Below are positions 56,800 through 64,000 of a stretch of DNA of 64,000 nt, piece after piece. A program made the translations under genes and the position numbers. How positions within the stretch are numbered: the first letter of the stretch is position 1; the number at the start of each line of letters is the position of its first letter. Under the pieces are notes generated by a model. The model saw only the letters and a list, made by a program, of their open reading frames with translations, was not told where the DNA came from and ran no database searches. The stretch covers positions 124,001 through 188,000 of the forward strand of contig CAWAWR010000017.1 in the NCBI GenBank assembly GCA_963785745.1, given 5' to 3'. This stretch comes from VAZQ01 sp963785745 (lineage in GTDB: Bacteria > Pseudomonadota > Alphaproteobacteria > Rhizobiales > Xanthobacteraceae).

Positions 56800-58776
56800 A
56801 TGCGAGAGCTGGTCGTCAAATATCTGAACAAGCAGATCTCCCGCCGTAGCTTCGTCGGCAACCTCACCAAGGCCGGCATCACGCTGGGTGCCGCACAGGG
56901 CGTGCTTGCGTCGGTCAGCTCCGTCAGCGTGGCGCAGACGGGTCCGGCTCCCGTACCGGCTGCCGGCGCCGCCGCCGCGCCCGCTGCACCCGCGACCGCC
57001 GGACAGGCGACGGCGGCTGTCGTGCGGTCGGTTCAAGGCACCGGCGGTTCGGCCTTCGCCGATCAGCTCATCGCCTCCGGTGTGAAATACGTGTTCGGCA
57101 ATTCCGCGAGCGAGGACGCGCCGTTCTATGACGCGCTTGTCGACCGCCCGCAGCTCAAATACATCCTGACCCCGCATGAGGGACCCGGCGCCGCGATGGC
57201 CGCCGGCTACATCAAGGCGTCGGGCGAGCCGGCGATCGTGATGCAGGCCGCGGTGGTCGGCATGGCCAACGCCATCGGCCAGATGATCAACGCGTTCAAG
57301 GAGCAGACGCCGCTTGTGGTCTACTCCTATCGCTCCGACCAGACCGGCAGCGCGGGACGCGACGGCTTCGAGGAGGTCGCCAACCAGGAGCAGATCGTCC
57401 AGCCGTTCACCAAGCACACCTGGCTGGCGCGCCGCGCCGACATGATCCCGGAAACCGTGCGCCGCGCGTTCAAAGCGTCATGGACGCCGCCGTATGGCCC
57501 GTCCTACATCTCGTGGCACAAGGACTACAACAACGCGCGCGTCCGCACCGATATCGTGCCGCAGAGCCAGATCGACCCGCGCATGCGGGTGCGGCCCAAT
57601 CCGCAGGAGGTCGAACGCGCCGCCAAGCTTCTGATCGAAGCCAAGATGCCGCTGATGATCGTCGGCGACGAGATCACCAAGGCCAAGGCGGTGCCGAAGG
57701 CGGTGAAGCTGGCCGAGCTGCTCGGCATGCCGGTGGCGCAGGCACGCCAGCTCTATGCCAACTTCCCGGAGCCGCACCCGCTCTGGGTCGGCAACCTGCC
57801 GGGCGGCACGCTGAATTCGATCACCTGGCCGAAGGACTCCGACGTCGTCATCAACGTCGGCAACAAGCTCCAGCACAACAGCCCGCAGCCGATCGTTCCG
57901 CGCAACAAGAAATTCATCGACATGCGGATCGACCACTGGAGCATGGGCAACGTCATGCTCACGGAGGTGCCGCTGGTCGCCGACGTCGGCTACGGCCTCG
58001 ACGACCTGACCGCCGCGGTCGAGCAATTGCTCACACCGGCGCTCAAGCAGAAGTTCGCCGAGCGCACCGACGAGGTGAAGAAGTTCACCACACAGGCGCG
58101 CACGCTGCGCGCCGGCATCGTCAACGGCCCGGACTGGAACCAGGCGCCGATCATCGCCGATCGCCTCACCTGGGAAGTGGCGCAGTTCGCCGATCAGGAC
58201 GCCATCATCGTGCACGAGGCCGGCTCGGTCTCGCTGCACAGCTTCGGCTTCAATCCGATCGGCGGGCGCGAGCTGTTCTTCTACTACGGAGCCCACCTCG
58301 GCTCCGGCGTCGGAACTGCGGCCGGCGTGAAACTCGCACGGCCGAACCAGCAGGTGATCTGCCTGGTCGGCGACGGCTCGTTCGTGTTCGGCCCCACCGC
58401 GCTGTGGAACATGGCGCGGCTGGAATTGCCGGTCATCACCGTGGTCTACAACAACCACGCCTATAGCGGACCGCACAGCCGCGCCATCAGCTTGGTTCCG
58501 AGCGGGCGCATGGTGCAGACCGGCCAGTACTATCACGACTATCTCGGCAGCCCGGACATGGACATGGCCGCGATCGCCAAGGGCTTCGGCGTCGACGGCG
58601 AGGTCGTGCAGAATCCGGCGCAGCTTCGCGAAGCGCTCGCGCGCGCCCGCAAGCACACGGTCGAAGGCAAGCCCTACCTGCTCGACGTCCAGGTCGCCCG
58701 CAAGGGCATCGGCTGGGCGGAGAAACCCTGGATCCCGCCGATCCAGATCGCGGGCCTGCGCACCAGAAGGGTCTGA
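56800..58776 (+). CDS. Tat-exported thiamine-diphosphate-dependent enzyme (acetolactate synthase/benzoylformate decarboxylase fold)
   Basis: A 658-residue protein. Residues 1-47 form a twin-arginine signal (SRRSFV at 14-19, then a moderately hydrophobic stretch ending in SVAQ), followed by an Ala/Pro-rich linker to about residue 75. The Pyr domain contains the cofactor-activating Glu127 (HEGPGAAMAAGY). The PP domain has GDGS (524-527) and ends the ThDP motif with NN at 551-552, the right spacing. TPP enzymes are normally cytoplasmic; export, with a c-type cytochrome gene on each side, suggests an oxidative periplasmic decarboxylase or C-C bond-cleaving enzyme passing electrons to cytochrome c. 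Substrate not known; AAGGAG precedes the ATG. Confidence 0.92.
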   Translation: MRELVVKYLNKQISRRSFVGNLTKAGITLGAAQGVLASVSSVSVAQTGPAPVPAAGAAAAPAAPATAGQATAAVVRSVQGTGGSAFADQLIASGVKYVFGNSASEDAPFYDALVDRPQLKYILTPHEGPGAAMAAGYIKASGEPAIVMQAAVVGMANAIGQMINAFKEQTPLVVYSYRSDQTGSAGRDGFEEVANQEQIVQPFTKHTWLARRADMIPETVRRAFKASWTPPYGPSYISWHKDYNNARVRTDIVPQSQIDPRMRVRPNPQEVERAAKLLIEAKMPLMIVGDEITKAKAVPKAVKLAELLGMPVAQARQLYANFPEPHPLWVGNLPGGTLNSITWPKDSDVVINVGNKLQHNSPQPIVPRNKKFIDMRIDHWSMGNVMLTEVPLVADVGYGLDDLTAAVEQLLTPALKQKFAERTDEVKKFTTQARTLRAGIVNGPDWNQAPIIADRLTWEVAQFADQDAIIVHEAGSVSLHSFGFNPIGGRELFFYYGAHLGSGVGTAAGVKLARPNQQVICLVGDGSFVFGPTALWNMARLELPVITVVYNNHAYSGPHSRAISLVPSGRMVQTGQYYHDYLGSPDMDMAAIAKGFGVDGEVVQNPAQLREALARARKHTVEGKPYLLDVQVARKGIGWAEKPWIPPIQIAGLRTRRV

Positions 58777-58781
58777 CATCA

Positions 58782-59141
58782 GTGAAGGTAACGCGTCGTT
58801 TCGCATGGCCGGGCAAAACCCGGCCATGCCGTTTCTTGAGCATCGCTCTCCTCTGCTTAGTTGCCCTGCCCGTTCAGGCAATGGCCGAAGCCGCGCCCAC
58901 GCCGGAGCAGGTCGACCAGGGCCGCGAGGTCTACGAGGACAATTGCGAGACCTGCCACGGCCGCAACATGGTCAGCCCCGGGCTCGTAACCTTCGATCTG
59001 CGCAAGTTTCCGAAGGACGATCCCGCGCGCTTCCGCGGCTCCGTGCTCGACGGCAAGGGCGCCGCCATGCCGTCGTTCCGCGGCCGCATCAGCGACGAGG
59101 AAGTGGCCCTGCTCTGGGCCTATGTGCGGGGCGGGCCGTAG
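58782..59141 (+). CDS. Periplasmic monoheme cytochrome c
   Basis: A 119-residue class I cytochrome c with a signal peptide (LSIALLCLVALPVQAMA), the heme motif Cys55-Glu-Thr-Cys58-His59 and a C-terminal Met ligand, Met96, in AAMPSFRGRISDEE. It begins with GTG five bases after the TPP-enzyme stop, so the two are almost certainly translated from one message. It is different from the cytochrome upstream of the TPP gene; together they bracket it. The likely role is periplasmic electron acceptor or carrier to the respiratory chain. Confidence 0.93.
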   Translation: MKVTRRFAWPGKTRPCRFLSIALLCLVALPVQAMAEAAPTPEQVDQGREVYEDNCETCHGRNMVSPGLVTFDLRKFPKDDPARFRGSVLDGKGAAMPSFRGRISDEEVALLWAYVRGGP

Positions 59142-59276
59142 CGCCGGGCCGAAAAATCGCTCGGCGGCCGAGGCTTGCGTTTTTCTCACACCGCGAGAAT
59201 TTCTGAAATCGGGCTGGACGCGGCGGCCGTCTTCTGGCTTGTTGTCTGGATCGTTTCCAGCGTGACGAGGGCGAAA

Positions 59277-60098
59277 ATGGGCGCGCCGTTCGAGCGCAAG
59301 CCGCGCAGCGGCGACCGCCTCCTGGCGGCGCTCGCACTGTTCACGATCGAGCGGCCGCAATGGACCGTCGAAGAGGCCGCTGAGGCGCTCGGCGTGTCGG
59401 CCAAGACCGCGTACCGCTATTTCAGGCAGCTCACCGGCACCGGCCTGATCAGCCCGGTCGCGGGCGCGGGCTACACGCTCGGTCCCGCCATCGTCCAGAT
59501 GGAACGGCAGATCCAGGCCACCGACCCGATGCTAATCGCGGCGCGCACGGTGATGGTCGATCTCATCCAGCATGCGGTGGAAGGCTCCACCGTCATCCTC
59601 TGCCGCCTGTTCCACGACCGCGTCATGTGCATGCACCAGGTGATGGGGCGCGGGCCGCAGACGCCGGTGAGCTACGAGCGCGGCCGGCTGATGCCGCTCT
59701 ATCGCGGCGCGACCGCGAAGATCATCCTGGCGCACCTGCCGACGCGCACGCTCAAGTCGTTGTTCGCCCATCACGCCGACGAGATCGCCGCGGCCGGGCT
59801 GGGCAAGAATTTCGACGAGTTTCGCAACGCGCTGGCAACGCTGCGCCGCGCCAGCGTCTGTGTCACGCATGGCGAGGTCGATCCCGGCCGCACCGGCGTC
59901 GGGGCGCCGATCTTCGACCGCGACGGCGCCGTGCTGGGCAGTCTCAGTCTCGCCATGCCGAGCGCGCGCGCCGACGAGGCAGTGATCGGGCGCATCGTTC
60001 CGCTCACCGCGGCAGGCGCGCGCGAGGTCGAACGCATCATGCGCACCGGATCGAAATCGAGTCAGCCAAGCCCGGCCCGGGTCAAGATCGCTCGCTAG
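59277..60098 (+). CDS. IclR-family transcriptional regulator
   Basis: A 273-residue regulator. The winged helix covers about residues 12-68 (TVEEAAEALGVSAKTAYRYF) and the IclR ligand-binding domain the rest (VEGSTVILCRLFHDRVMCMH, then YERGRLMPLYRGATAKIIL). IclR proteins often control aromatic or organic-acid catabolic operons and bind pathway intermediates. It starts at an ATG behind GAGGGC and lies between the cytochrome c and molybdoenzyme genes on the same strand, so it is the obvious candidate to control the cluster. The effector is unknown. Confidence 0.92.
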   Translation: MGAPFERKPRSGDRLLAALALFTIERPQWTVEEAAEALGVSAKTAYRYFRQLTGTGLISPVAGAGYTLGPAIVQMERQIQATDPMLIAARTVMVDLIQHAVEGSTVILCRLFHDRVMCMHQVMGRGPQTPVSYERGRLMPLYRGATAKIILAHLPTRTLKSLFAHHADEIAAAGLGKNFDEFRNALATLRRASVCVTHGEVDPGRTGVGAPIFDRDGAVLGSLSLAMPSARADEAVIGRIVPLTAAGAREVERIMRTGSKSSQPSPARVKIAR

Positions 60099-60128
60099 TT
60101 GCACGCTACGTCCGACAGGGAGGACGCC

Positions 60129-63100
60129 ATGACGTTCCAGACAACCAAGCTCTCACTCATCCTGTTCGGCCTCTCGGTGATGCTGAAGGTCCAGCGCTGG
60201 CGGCATGCGTCGTTCCGCAAGCGGCTGAAGGAGCGCAATTTCACCGCGCAGATCATGGCGCGCGACGAGGAATGCGGCCGCTGGTTCGAGTTCAAGGACG
60301 GCAATATCCGCTCCGGCGCGGGCCTGCATCCCGCGCCCGACTGCAAGCTGATGTTCAAGAACGCGGCCATCGGCGCGGGCCTCCTGACGCCGCCGATCAA
60401 CTGGCTGCGGCAGATCAATGCGCAGAAGGACTTCGTCCTCTCGGTCGACGGGCCGGAAGACCTGACCAACTGGTTCGCTCAGACCGTGATGATGGGTCAG
60501 TCGGCCGGGCTCAAGTTCGGCACCCGCATGGAGGACGGCTCCATGCGCTACTGCAACATGACCAATGGCGGGCCGGTCTTCATCTACGTCAAGGACGGCA
60601 AGATCATCCGCATGACGCCGATCGACCTCGCCGAGGACGACGGCGCGTCGTTCACGATCGAAGCGAGGGGCCTGAAGCTCACGCCGCCGCGCAAGACCAC
60701 GCTGGCGCCGCACGGCCAGAACGCGAAGTCGATCATCTATTCGCCGGACCGCCTGCTCTATCCGATGAAGCGGGTCGACTTCGATCCGAACGGCGAACGC
60801 AATCCGCAGAACCGCGGCAAGTCCGGCTATGTGCGCATCTCCTGGGACGAGGCGATCAAGCTCGTCACCGACGAGATCAAGCGCCAGAAGCGCGAGCACG
60901 GTCCCGGCGCGATCGCGGTGTCGCACGGTTCGCACCACACCTGGGGCAATATCGGCTACTACCTCTCGGCGCTGTTCCGCTTCTCAAACGCGATCGGCAT
61001 GACGCGCGTGCACCACAATCCCGACAGCTGGGAAGGCTGGTACTGGGGCGCGGTGCATCACTGGGGCCACACGCTGCGCGTCGGCCAATCGGAGACCTAC
61101 GGCACGGTCGAGGACTGCCTGCAGAACTGCGACCTGATCGTGTCGTGGGCGGCGGACCCGGAGTCGACCTCGGGTTCCTACGGCGCGCAGGAAGGCACCG
61201 TGCGCCGGCAGTGGCTGAAGGACCCGAAGCTCGCCATCAAGGTCGTGCACATCGATCCCTACTACAACGCCACCGCGCAATTCCTGCCGGGCAAATGGTT
61301 CGCGCCGCGGCCGACCACGTCGGTCGCGATGGCGATGGCGATCGCCTATGTGTGGGTGAAGGAAGGCCTCTACCACAAGGAATACGTCGAGACCCACACG
61401 GTCGGCTTCGACAAGTGGAAGGACTACCTGCTCGGTGTCGAGGACGGCATCCCGAAGACGCCCGAGTGGCAGGAGAAGGAGACCGGCGTTCCGGCAAAAG
61501 ACGTGCGCGCGCTCGCCCGCGAGTGGGGCAAGAAGCGCGTCTATCTCGCGCCCGGCGGCTGGGGCAACGGCCACGGCGGCGCCTGCCGCAACCAGACCGG
61601 CATCCAGTGGGCGCGCGTGATGGTGTGCCTCTCGGCGATGCAGGGGCTCGGCAAGCCCGGCTGCAACATGGGCAATCTGCAATGGGGTTGCCCGCTCGAC
61701 TTCAATTTCTATTTCCCGGGCTATTCCGAAGGCGGCATGTCCGGCGACCTCGAAAACACGGCGATGCCGGTCGAGCTCTATCAGCGCATGCCGCAGCTTC
61801 CGACCATGAACTCCAATGCGCAGACGATCCCGCGCATCTGGATGCCGGAAGCGATCACCGAGGGTAAGGCGGAAGGCTATCGCTGGGTCGGCAAGTCGAT
61901 CGAGCACCAGTTCGGCAAGTTCATGTACCCGTCGGCCGGCCACTCGCCGGTGCACATGCTCTACAAATACGGCGGCTCGATCCTCTCGACGATGAACAAC
62001 ACCAACCGCTGGGTGAAGATGTACCAGTCGTCGAACCTCGAATTCGTCGTCAACCAGTCGATCTGGTTCGAGGGCGAAGCGAAATTCGCCGACGTCATCC
62101 TGCCGGCCTGCACCAATTTCGAGCGCACCGACATCTCGGAATGGGCCGGCCTCGGCGGTTACGGCCACCACGGCCAGCAACAGCTCAATCACCGCGTCAT
62201 CGTATTCCAGGCGCCGGCGATCGAACCCATGGGCGAATCGAAGTCCGACTTCTGGATCTTCAACGAGATCTGCAAGCCGCTCGGCCTCGCCAACTATTTC
62301 TCGGAAGGCTGCAACGAGCTCGACTGGGTCTACCGCACCTACCTCGCGTCCGACCTGCCGAAGGTGATCTCGTTCAGGAAGCTGCTCACGCGCGGCTACT
62401 ACGTGGTGCCGGCCGAGAAGGAGAAGCTGCGCGCGCCGGTGTCATTCCGCTGGTTCTGGGAGAACCGCAAGAAGGACGTGCCGGAGGCGCAACCGCTGCC
62501 GTCGGACTACACCGAGGAATATTTGCGCGGCCTGCAGACGCAATCGGGCAAGCTCGAGTTCGAGTGCAACAGCCTCAAGCGCGCCAACGATCCGGAACGC
62601 CCGCCGATCGTCAAATACGAGCCGGCCGCGGACGGCATGCACTCGCCGGACTTCGAGCGCTATCCGCTGCAGATGCTGACGCCGCACTCGAAGTACTCGT
62701 TCCACACCCAGGGCGACGGCAAAGACTCGTTCCTGCTCAACATCGAAGACCACCGGGTGAAGGTCGAAGGCTATTACTACTGGATCATGCGGCTCAACGC
62801 CGACGACGCGGCCGCGCGCGGCATCAAGAAGCACGACCTGGTCAAGGTCTATAACGACCGCGGCGCGGTGATCTGCGCGGCGCTGCCGACGCAGCGGCTG
62901 CCGAGCGGCGTCTGCCACGGCTACGAGTCGTCGGCGGTCTACGATCCGATGGGCGAGCCCGGAAAATCGGTCGACCGCGGCGGCTGTCTCAATCTGCTGA
63001 CGCCGCACAAGTCGCAGACCAAGTCGACCCATGCATTGGCCGGCGCCAATGCGCTGGTGCAGGTCGAGCTGTGGGACCGCCGCACCGAGCATATGTCGGA

Positions 63101-63176
63101 GGCGTTTGCGGCGATGGAGAAGGACACGCAGATCAAGCGCACGCTCAAGGAAGCGCAATTGGTTCCGGCGAAATAG
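60129..63176 (+). CDS. Molybdopterin oxidoreductase large subunit, pyrogallol-phloroglucinol transhydroxylase/resorcinol hydroxylase family, with extra N-terminal domain
   Basis: A 1015-residue DMSO-reductase-superfamily protein. After residue ~125 it resembles the TH alpha subunit. His269 (SHGSHHTWGN), Asp299-Ser300 (NPDSWEGWYWG) and Tyr528 (FNFYFPGYSEG) match, at a near-constant offset, the His144, Asp174, Mo-ligand Ser175 and Tyr404 I recall from Pelobacter acidigallici TH. No N-terminal Fe-S cysteine motif is present, as in TH. Residues 1-125 are extra and look SCP2-like (FKDGNIRSGAGLHPAPD, then FVLSVDGPEDLTNWF). No Tat signal is seen, so it is likely cytoplasmic or membrane-associated. 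ATG 60129 follows AGGGAGG. The small subunit follows after 8 bases. The substrate is probably a di- or trihydroxylated benzene. Confidence 0.9.
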   Translation: MTFQTTKLSLILFGLSVMLKVQRWRHASFRKRLKERNFTAQIMARDEECGRWFEFKDGNIRSGAGLHPAPDCKLMFKNAAIGAGLLTPPINWLRQINAQKDFVLSVDGPEDLTNWFAQTVMMGQSAGLKFGTRMEDGSMRYCNMTNGGPVFIYVKDGKIIRMTPIDLAEDDGASFTIEARGLKLTPPRKTTLAPHGQNAKSIIYSPDRLLYPMKRVDFDPNGERNPQNRGKSGYVRISWDEAIKLVTDEIKRQKREHGPGAIAVSHGSHHTWGNIGYYLSALFRFSNAIGMTRVHHNPDSWEGWYWGAVHHWGHTLRVGQSETYGTVEDCLQNCDLIVSWAADPESTSGSYGAQEGTVRRQWLKDPKLAIKVVHIDPYYNATAQFLPGKWFAPRPTTSVAMAMAIAYVWVKEGLYHKEYVETHTVGFDKWKDYLLGVEDGIPKTPEWQEKETGVPAKDVRALAREWGKKRVYLAPGGWGNGHGGACRNQTGIQWARVMVCLSAMQGLGKPGCNMGNLQWGCPLDFNFYFPGYSEGGMSGDLENTAMPVELYQRMPQLPTMNSNAQTIPRIWMPEAITEGKAEGYRWVGKSIEHQFGKFMYPSAGHSPVHMLYKYGGSILSTMNNTNRWVKMYQSSNLEFVVNQSIWFEGEAKFADVILPACTNFERTDISEWAGLGGYGHHGQQQLNHRVIVFQAPAIEPMGESKSDFWIFNEICKPLGLANYFSEGCNELDWVYRTYLASDLPKVISFRKLLTRGYYVVPAEKEKLRAPVSFRWFWENRKKDVPEAQPLPSDYTEEYLRGLQTQSGKLEFECNSLKRANDPERPPIVKYEPAADGMHSPDFERYPLQMLTPHSKYSFHTQGDGKDSFLLNIEDHRVKVEGYYYWIMRLNADDAAARGIKKHDLVKVYNDRGAVICAALPTQRLPSGVCHGYESSAVYDPMGEPGKSVDRGGCLNLLTPHKSQTKSTHALAGANALVQVELWDRRTEHMSEAFAAMEKDTQIKRTLKEAQLVPAK

Positions 63177-63184
63177 GTGACCCC

Positions 63185-64000
63185 ATGAAAAAATGGAACA
63201 TGATCATCGACGTCGCCGAGTGCACCAACTGCAACCTGTGCACGCTCGCGACCATGGACGAATACGTCGGCAACGACTGGCCCGGCTATTCGAAGCCGAT
63301 GCCGAAGCACGGCCACAAGTGGATCAATATCCTGCAAAAGGAACGCGGGCAAATAACCGGCGGATCGCCGATGATCGACATCGCCTACGTTCCGACCATG
63401 TGCAACCAGTGCGATGACGCGCCCTGCGTGGCCAAAGGCGGCGGCACCGTCACCAAGCGCGCCGACGGCATCGTGGTGATCGACCCCGAGAAGGCGAAGG
63501 GCCGCAAGGACCTCGTCGACGTCTGTCCCTACGGCCATATCTGGTGGAACGACGAGCACCAGGTGCCGCAGGCGTTCAACTTCGACGCCCATCTCATCGA
63601 CCAGGGTTGGCGGCAGACCCGCGGCCACCAGTCGTGCCCGACCGGCGCGATGCGCGCGATCTATGTCGAAGACGAGGAGATGGCGCGCACGGCGAAGGAT
63701 GAAGGCCTCGAGGTGATCCGTCCCGAGCTCAAGACCAAGCCACGCGTCTACTACCGCAACCTGTGGCGCTATTCGAAATGCTTCATCGGCGGCTCGGTGT
63801 CGGCGGACGCGAACGGCGTCGTCGACTGCGTCGAGGGCGCGACGGTCCGCCTGCTCCGGGACGGCCGGCTGGTCGAGCAAGCGACCAGCGACAATTACGG
63901 CGACTTCAAATTCGACAAGCTCGACGAGAATTCCGGCGCCTATGTCGTCGAGATCGAGGCCCAGGGTCACCGGAAAAGAACGCTCGAGATCAAGCTCGGC
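63185..64000 (+). CDS. Fe-S small subunit of the TH-family molybdoenzyme (3' end cut by window)
   Basis: 272 residues are visible, nearly the full ~274 of the Pelobacter small subunit. The ferredoxin-like part has Cys13, Cys16, Cys19, then Cys73, Cys76, Cys81, Cys114 (VCPYG) and Cys151. A C-terminal beta-sandwich (about 202-272, GATVRLLRDGRLVEQATSDN, then YGDFKFDKLD) matches the Cna-B/prealbumin-like domain that is a hallmark of TH small subunits. The fourth Cys of the first motif is Thr23, and the last Cys-rich motif keeps only one Cys, so two rather than three [4Fe-4S] clusters are expected. It should pass electrons to or stabilise the large subunit. Confidence 0.92.
   Translation, partial: MKKWNMIIDVAECTNCNLCTLATMDEYVGNDWPGYSKPMPKHGHKWINILQKERGQITGGSPMIDIAYVPTMCNQCDDAPCVAKGGGTVTKRADGIVVIDPEKAKGRKDLVDVCPYGHIWWNDEHQVPQAFNFDAHLIDQGWRQTRGHQSCPTGAMRAIYVEDEEMARTAKDEGLEVIRPELKTKPRVYYRNLWRYSKCFIGGSVSADANGVVDCVEGATVRLLRDGRLVEQATSDNYGDFKFDKLDENSGAYVVEIEAQGHRKRTLEIKLG

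Noticed and set aside
59627..61867. 746-codon plus-strand frame overlapping the IclR and molybdoenzyme genes
   Set aside because: Arg/Gly/Ala-rich out-of-frame translation of two well-supported genes.

Overview
The window is about 65% GC and reads as the chromosome of an alphaproteobacterium of the order Hyphomicrobiales (Rhizobiales), closest in feel to the Bradyrhizobiaceae/Xanthobacteraceae. The evidence is the conserved block murJ-trpS-usp-nfu-tsaB-rimI-mur/fur-miaB-phoL-ybeY-corC-lnt-metK-trmB followed by rimP-nusA-ylxR-infB-rbfA-truB-rpsO-pnp. It is supported by an Irr regulator with a heme regulatory motif divergent from fabA-fabB-fabI, a Mur-type Fur protein without CxxC zinc sites, and two copies of a Rhizobiales-type intergenic repeat. 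I see no tRNA, rRNA, CRISPR array, insertion sequence or prophage.

Layout. 1-5.5 kb: a broken winged-helix/TolB/TPR regulator, obgE, a methyltransferase-family membrane protein, proB, two small genes and a PfkB-family nucleoside kinase. 5.6-20.3 kb: lipid II flippase, aminoacylation, Fe-S carrier, tRNA and rRNA modification, envelope lipoprotein acylation and SAM synthesis. 20.3-32.3 kb: a DUF2336 protein, then the transcription/translation operon from rimP to pnp, with an attenuator-like leader before rimP and a hairpin-rich leader before pnp. 32.4-38.6 kb: an adenylate cyclase, two histidine-rich secreted proteins, a Crp/Fnr regulator and the divergent oxyR-katG pair. 38.6-44.1 kb: a TauD-type dioxygenase, a Bug solute-binding protein, fabI-fabB-fabA and irr. 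44.2-49.2 kb: an ABC importer whose operon contains an orphan membrane protein. 49.2-56.3 kb: an SH3 protein, a hydroxyacid dehydrogenase, an LLM flavin monooxygenase, a crotonase, an ADP-forming acyl-CoA synthetase and a second Bug protein.

56.4-64 kb is the most unusual part. A small c-type cytochrome, a Tat-exported thiamine-diphosphate enzyme, a second c-type cytochrome, an IclR regulator and both subunits of a molybdopterin enzyme of the pyrogallol-phloroglucinol transhydroxylase (TH)/resorcinol hydroxylase family lie on one strand. The large subunit keeps the TH His/Asp/Ser/Tyr active-site pattern but carries an extra N-terminal domain of about 125 residues that resembles SCP2. The small subunit appears to have lost all four ligands of one Fe-S cluster together. 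My inference is a polyhydroxy-aromatic oxidation module that passes electrons to periplasmic cytochromes. The neighbouring acyl-CoA synthetase, crotonase and Bug proteins may handle ring-fission products or uptake.

Sequence quality matters here. tsaB, rimI (twice), miaB (twice), lnt, pnp and the acyl-CoA synthetase each contain a +1 frameshift, mostly explained by one duplicated base. Several of these genes are essential, so I treat the shifts as sequencing or assembly errors, not decay, and report those genes as full-length CDS with a broken frame.
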